DNA of 64,000 bases from Paralichthys olivaceus (Eukaryota; Chordata; Actinopteri; Pleuronectiformes; Paralichthyidae): assembly GCF_024713975.1 (NCBI RefSeq), contig NC_091104.1, positions 10,249,580-10,313,579 of the forward strand, in the 5' to 3' direction. The notes under the pieces are model-generated. The model saw only the letters and a list, made by a program, of their open reading frames with translations. It was not told the origin of the DNA and ran no database searches. Of the stretch, positions 13,201-25,986 are shown one piece after another. Within the stretch, counting starts at the first letter, position 1. The number at the start of each line of letters is the position of its first letter. Both the position numbers and the translations under genes were made by a program.

Positions 13201-13783
13201 CTGCCATATCTCCTATACTTGCAATAACCACATACCATCCTGTCTCTCCAGTGCTGTGGACTGGGAATTCTTCAGCCTCGGGGAGGAACACTTTCTGATT
13301 GTGGCTAACTCCTTTAATGGAGAATCCTACTCCCTGAACAGCGTTCTCTACAGGTAGTCAACTTGCCAACATCACTCCTCCTACTGTTAAATAGTTGACC
13401 CAAATTGATCGGCCTCTAATTTCGAGCTGAAATCATCTGGAGGACATACACTGTTGTAATGCAGATTTATTTCCTACCTGTGAACCAGACAGATGAAAGC
13501 ATACCAGCACTTTTGACACGAGATGATTCTCTAGGAATGAAGAAATGGCCCACAGCTATTTTTTGAACAATTGTTGAGCAGATTCAAATACACAGTTGAT
13601 TTAATTCTACTTCTCTGTTTGAATTTTAGATGGCAGGGATATGAAGGCTTTGTTCCTGTTCATTGGCTCCCAACCATCGGGTGCAGTGACTGGGAGTTTT
13701 TCAGCTCCAAGGGAGAATCATATCTGATCTACTCCAGTGCCAAAGAACCTCTTTCTAAAGTGTTCAAGCTGAAAACCTTTTAG
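7256..13783 (+). CDS. tspear: TSPEAR: thrombospondin-N/laminin-G domain and EAR repeat protein, 13 exons
   Basis: Exons 7256-7340, 8569-8792, 9250-9608, 10034-10124, 10247-10403, 10485-10616, 10705-10775, 11146-11307, 11404-11599, 11713-11945, 12823-13001, 13252-13353 and 13630-13783 join to 714 codons plus TAG (human protein 669). A hydrophobic signal peptide ([16 protein letters not shown]) leads into a TSPN/laminin-G-like domain (about residues 30-300, with [17 protein letters not shown] and [12 protein letters not shown]). EAR repeats follow, recognised by W-[E/R]-x-F signatures (WRHF, DWEAF, DWEFF, DWEMF, DWEFF, DWEFF) each followed by hydrophobic VAN-type strands. The C-terminus ([14 protein letters not shown]) matches the family. 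Human TSPEAR is a secreted protein linked to hearing and to tooth and hair development. Oddity: a lysine-rich insertion of about 45 residues in exon 3 (see finding). Confidence 0.95.
8385..8480 (-). mobile_element. hAT-like element fragment in tspear intron 1
   Basis: The segment ends in 'aggttaggaaccactg', the reverse of the CAGTGGTTCC-type terminal repeat seen in full at 37869-38152. Only one end is recognisable. It is non-coding and lies in intron 1. Confidence 0.45.
10806..11005 (+). repeat. tRNA-derived SINE in tspear intron 7
   Basis: A 'cactaaccacaggttgatggttcaatccctgg' block contains a B-box-like GGTTCAATCCC (10858-10868). A body reading 'gaatgccaaagtgtcattgggaaaga' and a tail around 'agtgctatatgaatg' follow. 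A related copy lies at 51490-51665. The B-box points to an ancestral tRNA promoter; there is no intact tRNA fold, so this is a SINE and not a tRNA gene. Confidence 0.7.
13024..13173. mobile_element. Small inverted-repeat element (MITE) in tspear intron 11
   Basis: Terminal inverted repeats are visible: 'tatataaagatggac' near 13033-13047 and its complement 'gtccatctttatata' near 13154-13168. The element is about 150 bp with no coding capacity. A longer relative with the same ends lies at about 58297-58632. Confidence 0.65.
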
Positions 13784-14560
13784 TCTTTGTGTGTGTCTAT
13801 TTGTGTGTGTGTACATACTATATCCTTTTGTGTCTGTGTTCCTGTGTGAGAAATAATTTGCATACATGGTTGCAACACCTTTGTGTCTGTCCAATACTGC
13901 TTCTGTGCACAATTTCTGGCGCAGCCTCGATTACATACTGTACAATCAGGGGCTATATAGCAATCATTAAGTCCAATTTTTTTTATGGTGGGTTTTGAAG
14001 AATGATTCTGATATTTCGTAGTATAAATGTCTTTAAATTAGATGGTTTTAGAGGAACATTACATCAAATCCACATAGGATTAAGTGTCTTTACATCCTTG
14101 TAGCGTGAAAAACTGCATTGACCATCATTTATTTATCATCATAACATTTACAGAAACCAAAAATAACAACAGAAAAACAAAAAATGAAAGGAAAAAGGAT
14201 GACTATTTAGCTGAGGGTTTTTGGTAAAACAATCAACCCTGCATTCACTTACCCTGCAACAAGGCTAGGTCAACAACTAAAGTACCTCATTTTAAAACAA
14301 ATATAGTGCGTGCAAGATGTCTAGGAGAACATGTATATTTGTGTGTATTTTCTGAAAGAAATACACACTGCAACTCAAGAAAACCTATAAGAATTCGTAT
14401 ATTTCTGTCAAAGCATTTTAAATTAAAATATATTTAAACATTTTCTTTATCAGCTGGAATGTGTTCTCTCAAAGAAAATTAGACTGACATTGTTTTTTAT
14501 GTGTATTTGTGTTTAAAAGTAAATTATTGACATGACAATAAACCATTTTTATAATGGAGT
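13784..14560 (+). other. tspear 3'UTR and 3' flank
   Basis: No coding exon is recognisable after the tspear stop. A GT-rich simple stretch begins just after the stop (13787-13860). A polyadenylation signal AATAAA at 14537-14542 could end the transcript. Confidence 0.45.
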
Positions 14561-14784
14561 TGTTTACGCATTTGTTAACCTCTTAGCTATGTTCAGTCGA
14601 AGCATGTGGGGGTGGAAATGAGAGTATCAAACACACCCTGTGGTGCACACCTTTTCATTCCAAGTTCTTTCGCGGCTAATCGGATACCTGGTGAGGTCTC
14701 TGATTGGTATGCAATCCCTCAATCATGGCCCTGGGCACATAGCTGCCAACCTCTTTAAAGTGTGGCATCTGTAAATCAAGTTTG

Positions 14785-15330
14785 GTGCAATGGGACTACA
14801 AATTCCATGGTCCTTGTGTAATACAAATTGAATTGTGCGAAGTGCAGTTTTTGTTGCTAAAACTAATGTTGCTGCAAAGAGTTGTAGTTAAAAATGTGAT
14901 ACCACAAGTATCACCAAGTTAATGTTAAAATTAAAATGGCTGCATCATAAAGACAGAAACACAGAACAACAGACATTGTTCTGATATATTTTTTAGTACT
15001 GACCAGGCAATGTTAAAAGAAAATACATTCAGTGCAAGTTCACCGAGTGTGAAACTACAAGTACCACAATGCATCAGTACAGGACGAAACATGGCTGCTG
15101 GGAAACATGGGTAAATGTAGTTTGTGCAGCCAAGTTCATGTTAAAATTAAAATGGCTGCATCGTAAAGAGAGAAACACAGAAAGAAAAATACAACAAAAA
15201 AATACAATATTTATTTTGAGGTAATGTTTAAAGATTTTAGGTTGTGTTGATTTTAAGCGAGTATGTTAACCCAGTGTGAAACTACAAGTACCATAATGCA
15301 TCAGTGCGTTCTCTGGCTGGAAGAAACATG
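14785..15330. repeat. Degenerate tandem duplication upstream of usp40
   Basis: A block beginning 'caagtt.atgttaaaatt' at 14916 recurs at 15131 (offset 215). The block 'gtgtgaaactacaagtacc' at 15047 recurs at 15274 (offset 227). Intervening sequence also matches in order, so this is a roughly 220-bp direct duplication about 0.5-0.9 kb upstream of the usp40 start. It might be a repeated promoter-proximal element or part of a transposon. Confidence 0.7.
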
Positions 15331-15627
15331 GCTGCTCACTGTCCAACGACGGTCTTGTTATTTACGTTTCGTTTCTTATCAGGAGTCAGACACACAGAGG
15401 AGAACGAGCCAGTGTCAGGGGCCATTTGGAATAAAATATAATCCAGGGTTCGGTTTAAAGTGTTTCTTTCCTCCATCAGTACGGACTCAGACCGTTAATG
15501 TTACCGACAGCGTGATTTTTTTCCGGTCCAGCTGCTCGTCAGTGTCCTGCCATTGATTTAGCTTCGGTTAGCGTGGTGAGCTAGCTACCTGCGAGGCTAA
15601 CGCGCATAGCATCCAGTCACAGTCGCT

Positions 15628-15711
15628 ATGTTCAGCCCCGTGAAGTCTTCTTGCTTCAGAGTCAGCCCGGCCACTGTCAACAGGGAGCTCGGTAAGACCA
15701 AGATGAGATAG
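15628..15711 (+). other. Upstream ORF or alternative 5' exon of usp40
   Basis: A 27-codon open frame (ATG at 15628, TAG at 15709-15711) sits 180 bp upstream of the usp40 start. Within it, at 15692, is a good splice-donor sequence (GGTAAGACC). It could be a uORF in the 5'UTR or an alternative first exon that splices onward. No homology is recognised. Confidence 0.35.
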
Positions 15712-15807
15712 CAAGAGGTGTCCGAGGGATAACACGCGGTTCACTGCGAGGATCCGAGTCCCCGCAGAACTATACAGTCAGATTATAAACACAGAAACCC
15801 ACCCGGC

Positions 15808-18800
15808 ATGTTCGGGAACCTGTTCGAGGAAGAGGAGGAGGGAGGCTCCTCAGGCACCCACCTTCCACCAAAGGGGGGAGACGAGCCGCCACCCGCCCGA
15901 GGAAGGAGCGACCTGTGCGGCATCAAGAACCAGGGAGGGACGTGCTACCTGAACTCTCTGCTCCAGACCCTGCTGTTCACCCCCGAGTTCAGAGGTCAGG
16001 CCGGGGGGGAGCTTCCTCTCATCCACCGTGTCCCACCGCAGCACATCACACCGTTGATTCGGTTTACTTACGCATTGTTTGGTTTCTACCTCTGCAGAGG
16101 AGCTGTTCAGTTTGGGGCCAGATGAGTTAGGATGCCTGGAGGACAAAGACAAACCAGGGGCCAAAGTAAGAACCGCAAGGTGCCTGTAGAGATGAGATGA
16201 GATAAAATAATCCTTTACTAGTCCCTCAACAGTGTTGCAGCAGCAAAGAAGTAGAAACATAGACATTGCTTAAAGTAGTAGAATGTAAACATGCAATATG
16301 AATACAGGAAAAATAGAAATACTATGTCAGCAGAACTTATACAGTGTGAGCTGACGTAATACTGATGTGTTGTTCTCCACAGGTCAGATTGATCCCACTG
16401 GAGCTGCAGAGACTGTTCGCCCGTCTGTTGTTGGTGGACCAGCAGAGCGCCTCCACCGCCGACCTCACCGACAGCTTTGGCTGGAACAGCAGCGAGGTCC
16501 GTTCCCGTTGTTTGTTTGTCTTTGGTCAGTGAGAAAGAGAGTGACTCAGGTTACGCTTCTCCTTTCGCTGACTCATTGACCTTCAGGAAGATAGAAACTC
16601 ACTGGAATTCACTCATCTGAATTCCAGACTTACTCATGAGTTGTCATGCCAGCAGCCTGATAGATATTCAGTTTTTGTCTTGAGGCAGTTCAGCTGTAGT
16701 CATGCACAATAAACACATGAGGAGGGAGAAAAAGAAACAGACACAGACACAAAGTGTAACTTGAGTGTGAGAGTGATAAAAAGAAATTAAAATGTTTAAA
16801 TCTGCCATGTGTCAATGATGGTTTCACAGAAAAGAGTGACATGCTGTGTCCCAGTCCCTGACTACAAGCCAGTCTTACAGAGATTTAAAAGAATATATTG
16901 TGATAAGTTGACAGAAATAAGAACACTCAATGAGGAAAGAACATGCTTTCTGAGCCCACTTTGTATTTGAGTGATCTATACATTAGTTCTGCAGCGGGTT
17001 ACTGAGAAGAAATTAGGAAGCTACTTACTCCTTAAAAAACAAGCATACAGTTATTATAGAACACATAAATTTAAACATTAAATCTGCAGAGAACCATTCA
17101 ACTTTTTATATGAAGTTTGATGATCTGTGGTGTCTTGTACAGTGACATGCATTGATTCCTTCTTTAATATCTACAGATACAGAAAAGGGTTATGTTATAC
17201 ACCGAAATGTTTTTCTCTCCTGAGTTTGATCCTTTTTTATTTCTGCTGTCGTCGTCTTTCAGGGCACAAATCAACATGATGTGCAGGAGCTGAACAGAAT
17301 CCTGTTCAGTGCTTTGGAGCACTCTCTTGTGGGAACCAGTGGTAGTACATTCATTCACCGGCTCTACCACGGGACTATTGTCAACAGCATTGTCTGCAAG
17401 GAGTGTGGAAACGTCAGCCAGAGACAGGTGTGTCCACGTGTGCATGGATCATCTGTCCCTCTGCCCTGGCTCCATTTTAGATATATACTTTATTTAGATT
17501 GATGTCAAACACAACAGGAGATAATGTTGTAGAATAAATCTCACCACTAAATTCTAAGACTGATTTGTAATCAACCCAGTTGTTGTGTCATTTTCATTCG
17601 CGTCTTCTTCAGGAGGACTTTCTGGACCTGACGGTGTGTGTAAGCGGCGTGTTGAGCCTGGAGGAGGCTTTGTGGAACATGTTTGTGGAGGAGGAGTTGT
17701 TTGAGGGTAATAACCTGTACCGCTGTGCAAAGTGCGACAGGCTGGTCACAGCTGCTAAGGTCAGTTACAGCTTTCACATTGTGTTAACACAATAGCAAAG
17801 GTTATAATAAACTACAGAAAGAATAAAGTTGCTCTTTTCCCACTTTCTCCTTTTGAGCAAGTTTTATCTTAGTACTGATCAAATGAGCAAATCTCTCTTG
17901 TTAACATAAAAAATATTTCTTTCTTACCTTAATGTCTTTATCCATTTTGTTATTATTCAGTCTGCGAAGCTGCAGAAGCTTCCGCCATTCTTGACAATGT
18001 CTTTGCTGAGATTCAGCTTCGACTTTGCCAAATGTGAGAGATACAAGGAGACAGGACGCTACAGCTTCCCCTTCACCTTCAACCTGCGGCCATTTTGTGA
18101 GCAGGTACCTGAGAGTTTTTTACTCTCTAAACTCATTGGTGTTCAGATTAGGCACATTTAACTTAACCTTTTTTTCTTTAATGTTTCTAGTGATTCAAGA
18201 ATTGTCTCCCTTCTGTCTGTCAATGTTCTTAACATTTCTTGGGAAATTTCTTGTTACATAAAATCTAACATATTTTTGGTGCTGATATCTACGTGTAGGG
18301 ATTTTTGATATGAAGATATATTATATGATAATGGAAAAACAGATATGAATTGTTTGTCCTTGGCAGAAGTATGCACTCCACTGAGTGCCATTTTAGTTAT
18401 TGTTTTGTTCAGTTTTCAGGCTTAAATTTAATTCCATCTTTGTCATGTGTTTCTCTCTAACAGACTAACGGAGACGACTCGGATTACACCTATGACCTGT
18501 TCTCTGTGATTATCCATAAGGGTGGCTGTTATGGTGGCCATTACCATGTTTATATCAGGGACATTGACCAGCTCGGGCGATGGGAGCCTCCGGTGAGATA
18601 AGCTGTGGCTATAACTTCTTATTCCCCATAAATTTACTATTAAAATCACCTATTTGCTCATAAGCATTGTGGTGGAATTTCTGTAAGAATTTTTTTTAAT
18701 TATGAGGAAAAAAACGACAAGCTTTTGAATGTGTGCGTGTTAGGAAACATCTCTGTTTTTGTCAGGAGGAGGACTGCAAACCTAAAACTCAGAGGAAAGT

Positions 18801-21800
18801 CAAGGAGGTGGTCAAGGAAGCGTTTGAGCCCAAACTACAAGAAGACGACCCTCTGTCTGTCCTAACCTCTATAATATCCCAGGTGCTGCAACGACAACTC
18901 CCAAGACATTCTTTTGCTGAATTTCATCTAGGTTTTATTTTGTATGGAGTCAGTGATGCAGGAAACATTGATTATTTGCCGCTGTTCATTTCCTGTCTAC
19001 TAGGATCCATCAAAGACTGTCCTGGTGGACCAACTGGGCCAGAAACTCATGCAAAAGATCGGTTCGTCTTGGAGTAAAAGGTTCAGAAAACACTATGGTC
19101 CCATAGGAAAGGTACATTTGTTTTTCGGTTGCTGGTGTATTTTCAGGCTTACATCAGTTTGTTTTTTCAAAATGTTCTTGTTTTTCTGTGCACAAACCCC
19201 ACTTTCTTTTATGTTTCCTCCTCGGATGCAGTTCCTGCAGTCCCAGAGTGATGTGTTCATGTTGGTTTCCAACGGCACCAGAGTAGCACTTAAGACAAAC
19301 CTGCCAAGCCCGGTGACTGAGCCTCAGATCCCAACAGAGCCGACCACTAACTCTGATCCTCCTACAGCTTCAGACCTGGGAGCTGCTGAACAACAGCAAG
19401 GATCGAACCAGAAGCCAGAAGCTGAACCAGAGGTATAACTGCAAATAGTTTTTTATTGTAAAGATACTATGTAGATCCTGTGAAAATATCAACATGCACA
19501 CAGCCTTACAACTTAAAATGAGCCATCAGGATATTCATATATCAATTCACTTTTTCAAGTATAGAAATATTAGAGACCAGTGGATAATATATATGAATTT
19601 TTAAGCACCAGGGTATTTTAGTCTTAGACCACAAATATCTCTTCCAGTGGTTATAAAAACATCAAATACAAAACTGGAAATGTGTAAAATATGTGTAATA
19701 TTCCATTAAAATGACATTTATCCAGTGTGACCGGTTTTGAAATACTTTTTCCTCGTGGACATCTTGTGATTACTTTGACGCTTGTTTCTCACGGTGTATC
19801 TTCCTGTCAGCAGGGTAGCCACTGGTTTGACCTTAACGACTCAACGGTGACCTCCATCAGGGAGTCTGACATAGAGAAGCAGTTCCAGGGCAAAGAGAGT
19901 GCGTACATGCTGTTCTACAGGAAAACACAGCTGCAGAGGCCCAGTGAAGGTAATGGACACCATGTTCTTTATTTGTAATTGAAAGATGATATCTGACCTG
20001 TTGGTTGAGGGAGTTCATGTTGAGAAATAAGGATCAATTAATGAATAGTTGTCATGAATAGATTTGGGATTTGTCGCATAAATGAAAAATGAAGTAATAA
20101 GATGTGTGAAATATGTATACTCACAATGTTGTTTTTTTTATCAAGCTCTGAACAATCCACAATATAAAGTTCCTGTCCACCTCGTCCAGATGGCTCAGGA
20201 GGAGAACATCAAACTGCGAGGAATGCGGTACAAAAACAACTACATGTTCACAATCAATTGAGGATTCATTGGTATCTTAGTCTACGAAAATGTGTATAAA
20301 CATTTGCTCGTTGCAAAAAGACTGAAATGAATCAACACTGTTTCTGTCACAGCGAGAAGTTTGAAGCCACCAACAACACAGTGGAGCTTCATCTGCACCT
20401 GGCCCCCTGTTACAGACTAGATAATGGAGCCCTGCAACCAGCCGACAAAGAACACAACGGAGGCACCGACCTCAGCTTCGACCGCAGAAAGACTGTAGGA
20501 GACCTGCGATTGGCTATTTACCAGGTAACCCCCCCACCCTCAAAATTCACTGTTTGTCATGTTTTAGATCAAGAAGCGAATAGCAGAAATAAGTTGTGTC
20601 GCATGTGCGGATTTGTTTGGTCAGATGCAGGAACTCTGGGAAGGAGACATGGCTTTGACTGTGGCCAAGAGTCTTCCAGCAGGTTTACACCTCTACAATA
20701 CTCTCACAGGTGAGACATTCAGAAAAATATGTTAAAGGCTCATTTCTGTTGCCTCTACATTGAAAAGAGACCATGTATCCATCACTGTTCACGTACTTTC
20801 ACACATCCTGTACGTTTGAAAGGTTGTTAAGCCGTACAAAGTTGAGTTTTTGACTATAACGGCGAAGATTGAGAAGGTTTTGAAAGAGGTAAAAGCAGCC
20901 ATTTTGCAAACTGCAATGATCCAAAGAACTCTTTCTACTTCCTCGTGTCCTTTTGTTGTCTCGCTTTTCGCTACACTGCCCCCCCCCAAGATTGTTTAAG
21001 ACGTGCACAAATATGGACAAAATGAGAAAGGACAGAAGGCTCTGGCCATTGCTGTTGCATTGAGCATGAATGAGCCTTAAGAAGACTGTCAAACGTCACA
21101 TTTTGTAAACCTCTGTGATATCATTCTGGTTGTGTTTCTCTTTTCAGATGACAACGTCTCCCTGTACAGTGCAGGCATTTACACCAACTCTGACTTGTTT
21201 GTGTGGAACGGCAGAGAGGTGAAGAAAACCGCACTTCATCACAAACCTGCTCCGAACTCAAGATCCAAACAAACTCATGATTGTACTGTTTTAATCTCTT
21301 CAGGTGTGTGGCGCCACGATCCTAACTGGAGCTGAGTGGGAGCCTGTGCTCCTGACTGTAGTCCGTCCCTTTGTGGATGAAGACGTGGAGCAGGAAGAGA
21401 GGGATGGGGAGGAATACAAGGAGAACGGAGGTGGTTTTGAAAATGGGGGACCAGGACTTAAGAGGGAGGCGAGAGGGTTTGCGGGTGGCGTGACACTCTG
21501 TGAGGTAAAGGAGGCGCTGGGGGAGCCTAAGGAGAGTGTGCTGTGCCAGGAGCATAAGGGAGGAAAGAGAGGAGAACAGGGAGGAGGGGCAAGTGGGTGG
21601 AGGGTGTTCCCACCCGACGACATGCAGCGGACGCTGAAGGAGCTGTCACTCAAAGACGGAGACGCCCTGTTGGTGCTGGAGCCACAGTCGTTTGACAGCA
21701 GGTAAAATCCTCAGCAATCTGTGTTTGTGTCTTTATACTTGTGTTTATTACAGCTGCCTTCTTATCTTTGTTTAGTGTGTTTACCCTAAATGGAGATGTT

Positions 21801-24800
21801 GTCACTGTGACTACACCGTCTGACTGCCGCTGGCTGCAGGTGGAGTTTCAACCTCATGGAGGAGGAGGAGGAGGAGGTGAAGGGGAGGGTGAGGAGAGGA
21901 GGAAAATTAAGGTTCCAGCTACAGGAAATATGGTGAGTCCTTTTAGTGCGTCTGTATTTTTGCTCTGTCTTGTTGCATCTTCTTAGTCTTGTTTAATGTG
22001 TCTCGCTTCCAGCTGCTGGGCGAGGTGAAACAAAGGGCCATGGAGGAGCTGCAGCTTCAGCAGAAGTCCCCAGGCAAGACGCTCAGGACGCTATTAAACA
22101 TAACTACACATGACTGCAAGGGATTCCCTTACAACTCCCCCCCTCCATTATTAGTCAGGCTCTGTTTACATAACGTAGAAGCACATGAACGTACGTCAAA
22201 GAAGCTTAGATGTCGGTACATCAAAGCTTCTCGAATTAATCCAATTCATGTACATTATATAAAGCTGCTCTCAGACATACACTGAACTGTGGATAGTCTC
22301 CTGTAATTATCTGCAGGGGCTCGATGTCAGAACACAAATGTCTGAGTCGGTTGCTCTCAACATTCTGTGGAGTTTCTGTTGCCAGCCCCCAAATAAGACT
22401 CTGAATAATGTCGGAGTTAAGTGAGAATACAAGAGGAGATTATCCAGATAATTCACCACAATTGGTGATTCAAGCAGACGCTGGTTTCGATGTGCTGTTA
22501 AGAAAGACATGACATCCCCACAGCTTGTTAATGCGTCTAAATGGAGAATGTCCTGCTGCATATGTGGGAGACAAAATCTTGGCCCCATTGTCTGGAGTTC
22601 ATGTCTGAAAATGGCTTAAGATGTGTTGTAAAAGTCTTTACGTTCTTATATTTTAACCAGTGAATATTATTGAGTTAATCACAAAAGCAAAACCATGATG
22701 AGATGTCCTTTTTTTTAAATTAATATTTTTATATGTTTACGTTCTTAATTCCAGTTCTGTTGTTTCTCTCTCACTGACCAGGTGCTCAGTTCTGTCTGAG
22801 ACAGGTGGACTGCACAGGGAAACTCCTTCCTCCAGGTACTCTGTCATTTCTAACCTGGGGGTGCACATCAGTTACAGCTGGAAATCCCCCTCAGTTCATC
22901 AGAAATATTAAGATACACATTCCTTTACTCTGCCCCCTTGTTCATTTCATTAAGGAACCATCCCTGTGTGTAATCTTATCATCTGTGTCTGAAGTTGTAG
23001 CAAACATTTACTGAAGTGCACTTATCTAACTCTGGTTTCTCGGGCAGTGTGCGAGGAGCTGAGCGTACGTGATGCAGGCGTGCGCCTCATGACCACACTG
23101 ACTCTCTGTCCGGGAAATGCCCCCAAGGCATCGCAGGTGTGTCTTTTCATTTGACATCTTCAATAAATCCCTTTGTGTTCGCAGCTGCACAAGTGAAAGT
23201 CCCGGAACATTCACCAGTACAGTGTCTTATAATGTGTTTCAAAACAAATCCTGAAGAATTATGAGATTTTAAATGCTTGATTGATCTTTCCCTCTGGGTT
23301 GCAGCTGTTTTTGCATTTCTCTGTGGGAGCAGCGCCCTCTACTGGCATGGAGATGGACATAATTGTGGAGGAAACTTACACAGTCAAAGAGGTGAGGGGA
23401 AAAAAATTGACGTATTTTCAGCAAGTTTCAAGCTGTTTACATCGCCTGTGTGTTGTTTGTGTAAATCAACTTCTATTTAATCTTGTTACTTGCAGTGTCT
23501 CAAGTCAATGCTGGACGCTGTGGGACTCGATGGTAAACCTTCACTTGCTGTAGAGGAAGATTACAATTTTTTACATCATTTTTTCATATCTGGTTGGTTG
23601 ATGTCAGTCTAATGTGTGCGTGCAGGAACCTGTTGGCACTTGAGGAGGCTCGATTGGTGTGAAGAGGTTGGAGAGCCACTTATGGATGAGGTGAGTGACT
23701 GAGTGCAGATTAAACTGTAAGTGAGACCTGAATCAAACAATGTTGACAGATAAAGTTTCATTACAGCTTAATATGAACTGAAAAATCCGCTCAGAGAATC
23801 TTTCATCGTTTAACAGAAAGACACTTTGAGCACATGCCTGTACAAAGTAAATTGACCTGGAAGTATAAAGTGTTTTTGGTAAAAGTGTGATGCTGGTATA
23901 ATTCTGTCCAGGCGTTAACAACAACCTTGTATTCTCAGGATGCTTCTCTGTCAGAGCTGAAGATCAGCAGCGGAGATACGTTAGTCGTCACGGAAGGACA
24001 ACTTCCTCCGAAGGTTCTTAAATGGTTTTAATTTTTTTGTGGGAGATTCTTGATATGTTATAACTTTACCTTTCTCATTTAAACTTTTTGTCGTCTCTCT
24101 TTCTGTCAGGGTTTCCTAAAGTTAACCATGTGGCTGTATCCAGATCCCCAAAACACAGAGACAGATTTTAACCACACTGCAGGTGAAACACAGAGTCTCT
24201 CACTTCCTCTGTGTGGCGGCAGCACGGTGGAGCTGAGAAGTGTAGGACAGGTGGAGATATCAGACGAGGCCACGCTGGAGGATCTCAAGACTCAGGTAAA
24301 ACATGGAGATTGTGTGTACAGGTGTAGTTAAGTAGTCCACTCCTTAATAACTGCTAAATTAATCACGGTTGATTAATTTATTGATTATTTTATTACTCTG
24401 ATGCTGGGATGATGTTTATTTAAATGATTCTAAATGATGAGGTTTGTGATTTTGTTGTTTTTTCTCTACCAAACGTTTAAAGCTGCTTCTCTTGCTGTAC
24501 TTTATTTTCTACCTCTGTTTCAGGTATTGACGCTGCCTGCTCTGCAGAACGTGTGTTTGCCCATCACAGCGTTCATGCGCGTGTGGCAGCTGGAGGGAGG
24601 GAGGCTGGCACGAATCCTCAGAGGACAACAACTAACGCTCAGGTACCACAACTTTCTAGTCCCTCTCTTTTTCTAACAGATACACATGAGATTATTTTCG
24701 TTTGGATAAATACAGAAAGTTTGAGTCTGATTTTCTTCTGATCAGGAAATTGAAGCTGAGCAGTGGAACAGACCTTTGTGTGCAGCAGCTGCTGAAAGAG

Positions 24801-25986
24801 GAAGATCTTGGGTAAGGTTTAAGCTGTAACCGATTTCTGATAATGTAAAACATTAATATCCATCCGTGTGAAATAGTTCCTGATCAAGCCTCTTTCACTT
24901 GCTTATGTAATCCACTTTCTTGACTTATTTCCTCCTTGTCTTCCTAAGGCCCAAGGAGGTGTTAGTAAATGTGAAGATGGGCGTACCAGGGGAGAGGAGT
25001 TACTACCCTCCAGAGGAGCTGGTGTGGGATGCTTCCCGTGATTCTTCACCTCGCTCTCTGCGCACATGTCTGGCTGCACATTACGGCCTCTCCCCTGATT
25101 CTCTGCTGCTGGCCAAACACCAGCCAGACAAGCACATCTGGGAAGAAATATCCAACTGGGTAAGATTACAAGGTTCATGACAGGGAGCCTATGTATTTAT
25201 ATTCATATTTGCTTTCCTGCAGTGTTAATTCTGTAAAATAAAAGCTTGCACATAAACAAACAGAAACCTAGATGTAGAAATGATCCTCGTATCTCAGTGT
25301 TGTTGTACATGTTGCTCATTGATGGTCTATTATCACTGAATAACGTGTCTGTTACTTCCAGAACCAGCAGGTTTCCAAAAAGAAAAAGAAGAAGAGAACA
25401 GAATCACTGCTGGGAGCACCGTTCCACCTCAAAGATGGCGACACAATCGGCATCAAGGTGTTTGAAAGTCAAAGTCCTGTTTGTTCGTAAAAGAGTCAGT
25501 TTTGATTTCGTGTGAGAAACAATTCAATGTATTCTTGATTTTTCTTTTTCAGAATCTTTTGATTGACAACAACAGGGACTTCGTCACACAGGAGGACGAG
25601 CAGGGCCAGCAGAGGCTCCGGGAGCAGGCAGAGCAACGCAGGAAAGGGTGGGACGCTCTTACTTTTCCAGATGCAGCAGCTGGGAAAATGTTTTGTTACA
25701 CTTGATATAATATTTGGGATTCTTTGTCTTTATGGACTTTATTGCTTGAACTGTCTGTAGGGAAAAGAAAACTCCAGCTCTTCAGCAGAAGCAGTATTTT
25801 TTGGCTGAAGTGAAAACTGTCGAATAATTTGAATTATTCTTATCTCAAGTTATTTTATTCTCTTATCTTTTCTTTAGAGAAAAAGCTGCAGGATCTGATG
25901 GCACTGCACCACAGAGGAAAGCTGGACAGACCAAATCTAGGAAGCCAGAGGTGGCACTGTCAATCAATGTTGGGGAATTCAGATAG
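15808..25986 (+). CDS. usp40: Ubiquitin-specific protease USP40, 31 exons
   Basis: Thirty-one exons join to 1276 codons plus TAG (human 1235): 15808-15994, 16098-16165, 16383-16496, 17263-17427, 17613-17759, 17961-18104, 18464-18592, 18766-18882, 19004-19111, 19232-19432, 19814-19949, 20146-20227, 20353-20524, 20625-20709, 21148-21218, 21304-21701, 21776-21932, 22013-22073, 22782-22835, 23048-23136, 23305-23391, 23496-23532, 23626-23690, 23939-24013, 24110-24295, 24524-24642, 24746-24811, 24949-25159, 25362-25457, 25553-25647, 25878-25986. The protein is a cysteine deubiquitinase. The Cys-box NQGGTCYLNSL holds Cys46, the His-box GGCYGGHYHVYI holds His301, and two CxxC pairs (CKEC, CAKC) fit a zinc-ribbon fingers subdomain. 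The C-terminal two-thirds follow human USP40 (HWFDLNDS, QQVSKKKKKK, final SINVGEFR). Oddities are a GC-AG intron after 22073 and a Gly/Glu-rich stretch in exon 17. Confidence 0.95.
16180..16300. repeat. Simple-repeat-associated dispersed element in usp40 intron 2
   Basis: The sequence 'gatgagatgagataaaataatcctttactagtccc' resembles the fish repeat tail at 56588-56640 ('agatagatagattactttattcatcccc'). Both look like the end of one dispersed element anchored on a GATA-type microsatellite. Confidence 0.45.

Noticed and set aside
21300-21653. 117-codon minus-strand frame
   Set aside because: It is the antisense of usp40 exon 16, whose purine-rich bias keeps the other strand open.
25761-25800. 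Extra usp40 exon with acceptor 'tgtctgtag'
   Set aside because: No GT donor follows in frame; the CDS closes correctly without it.
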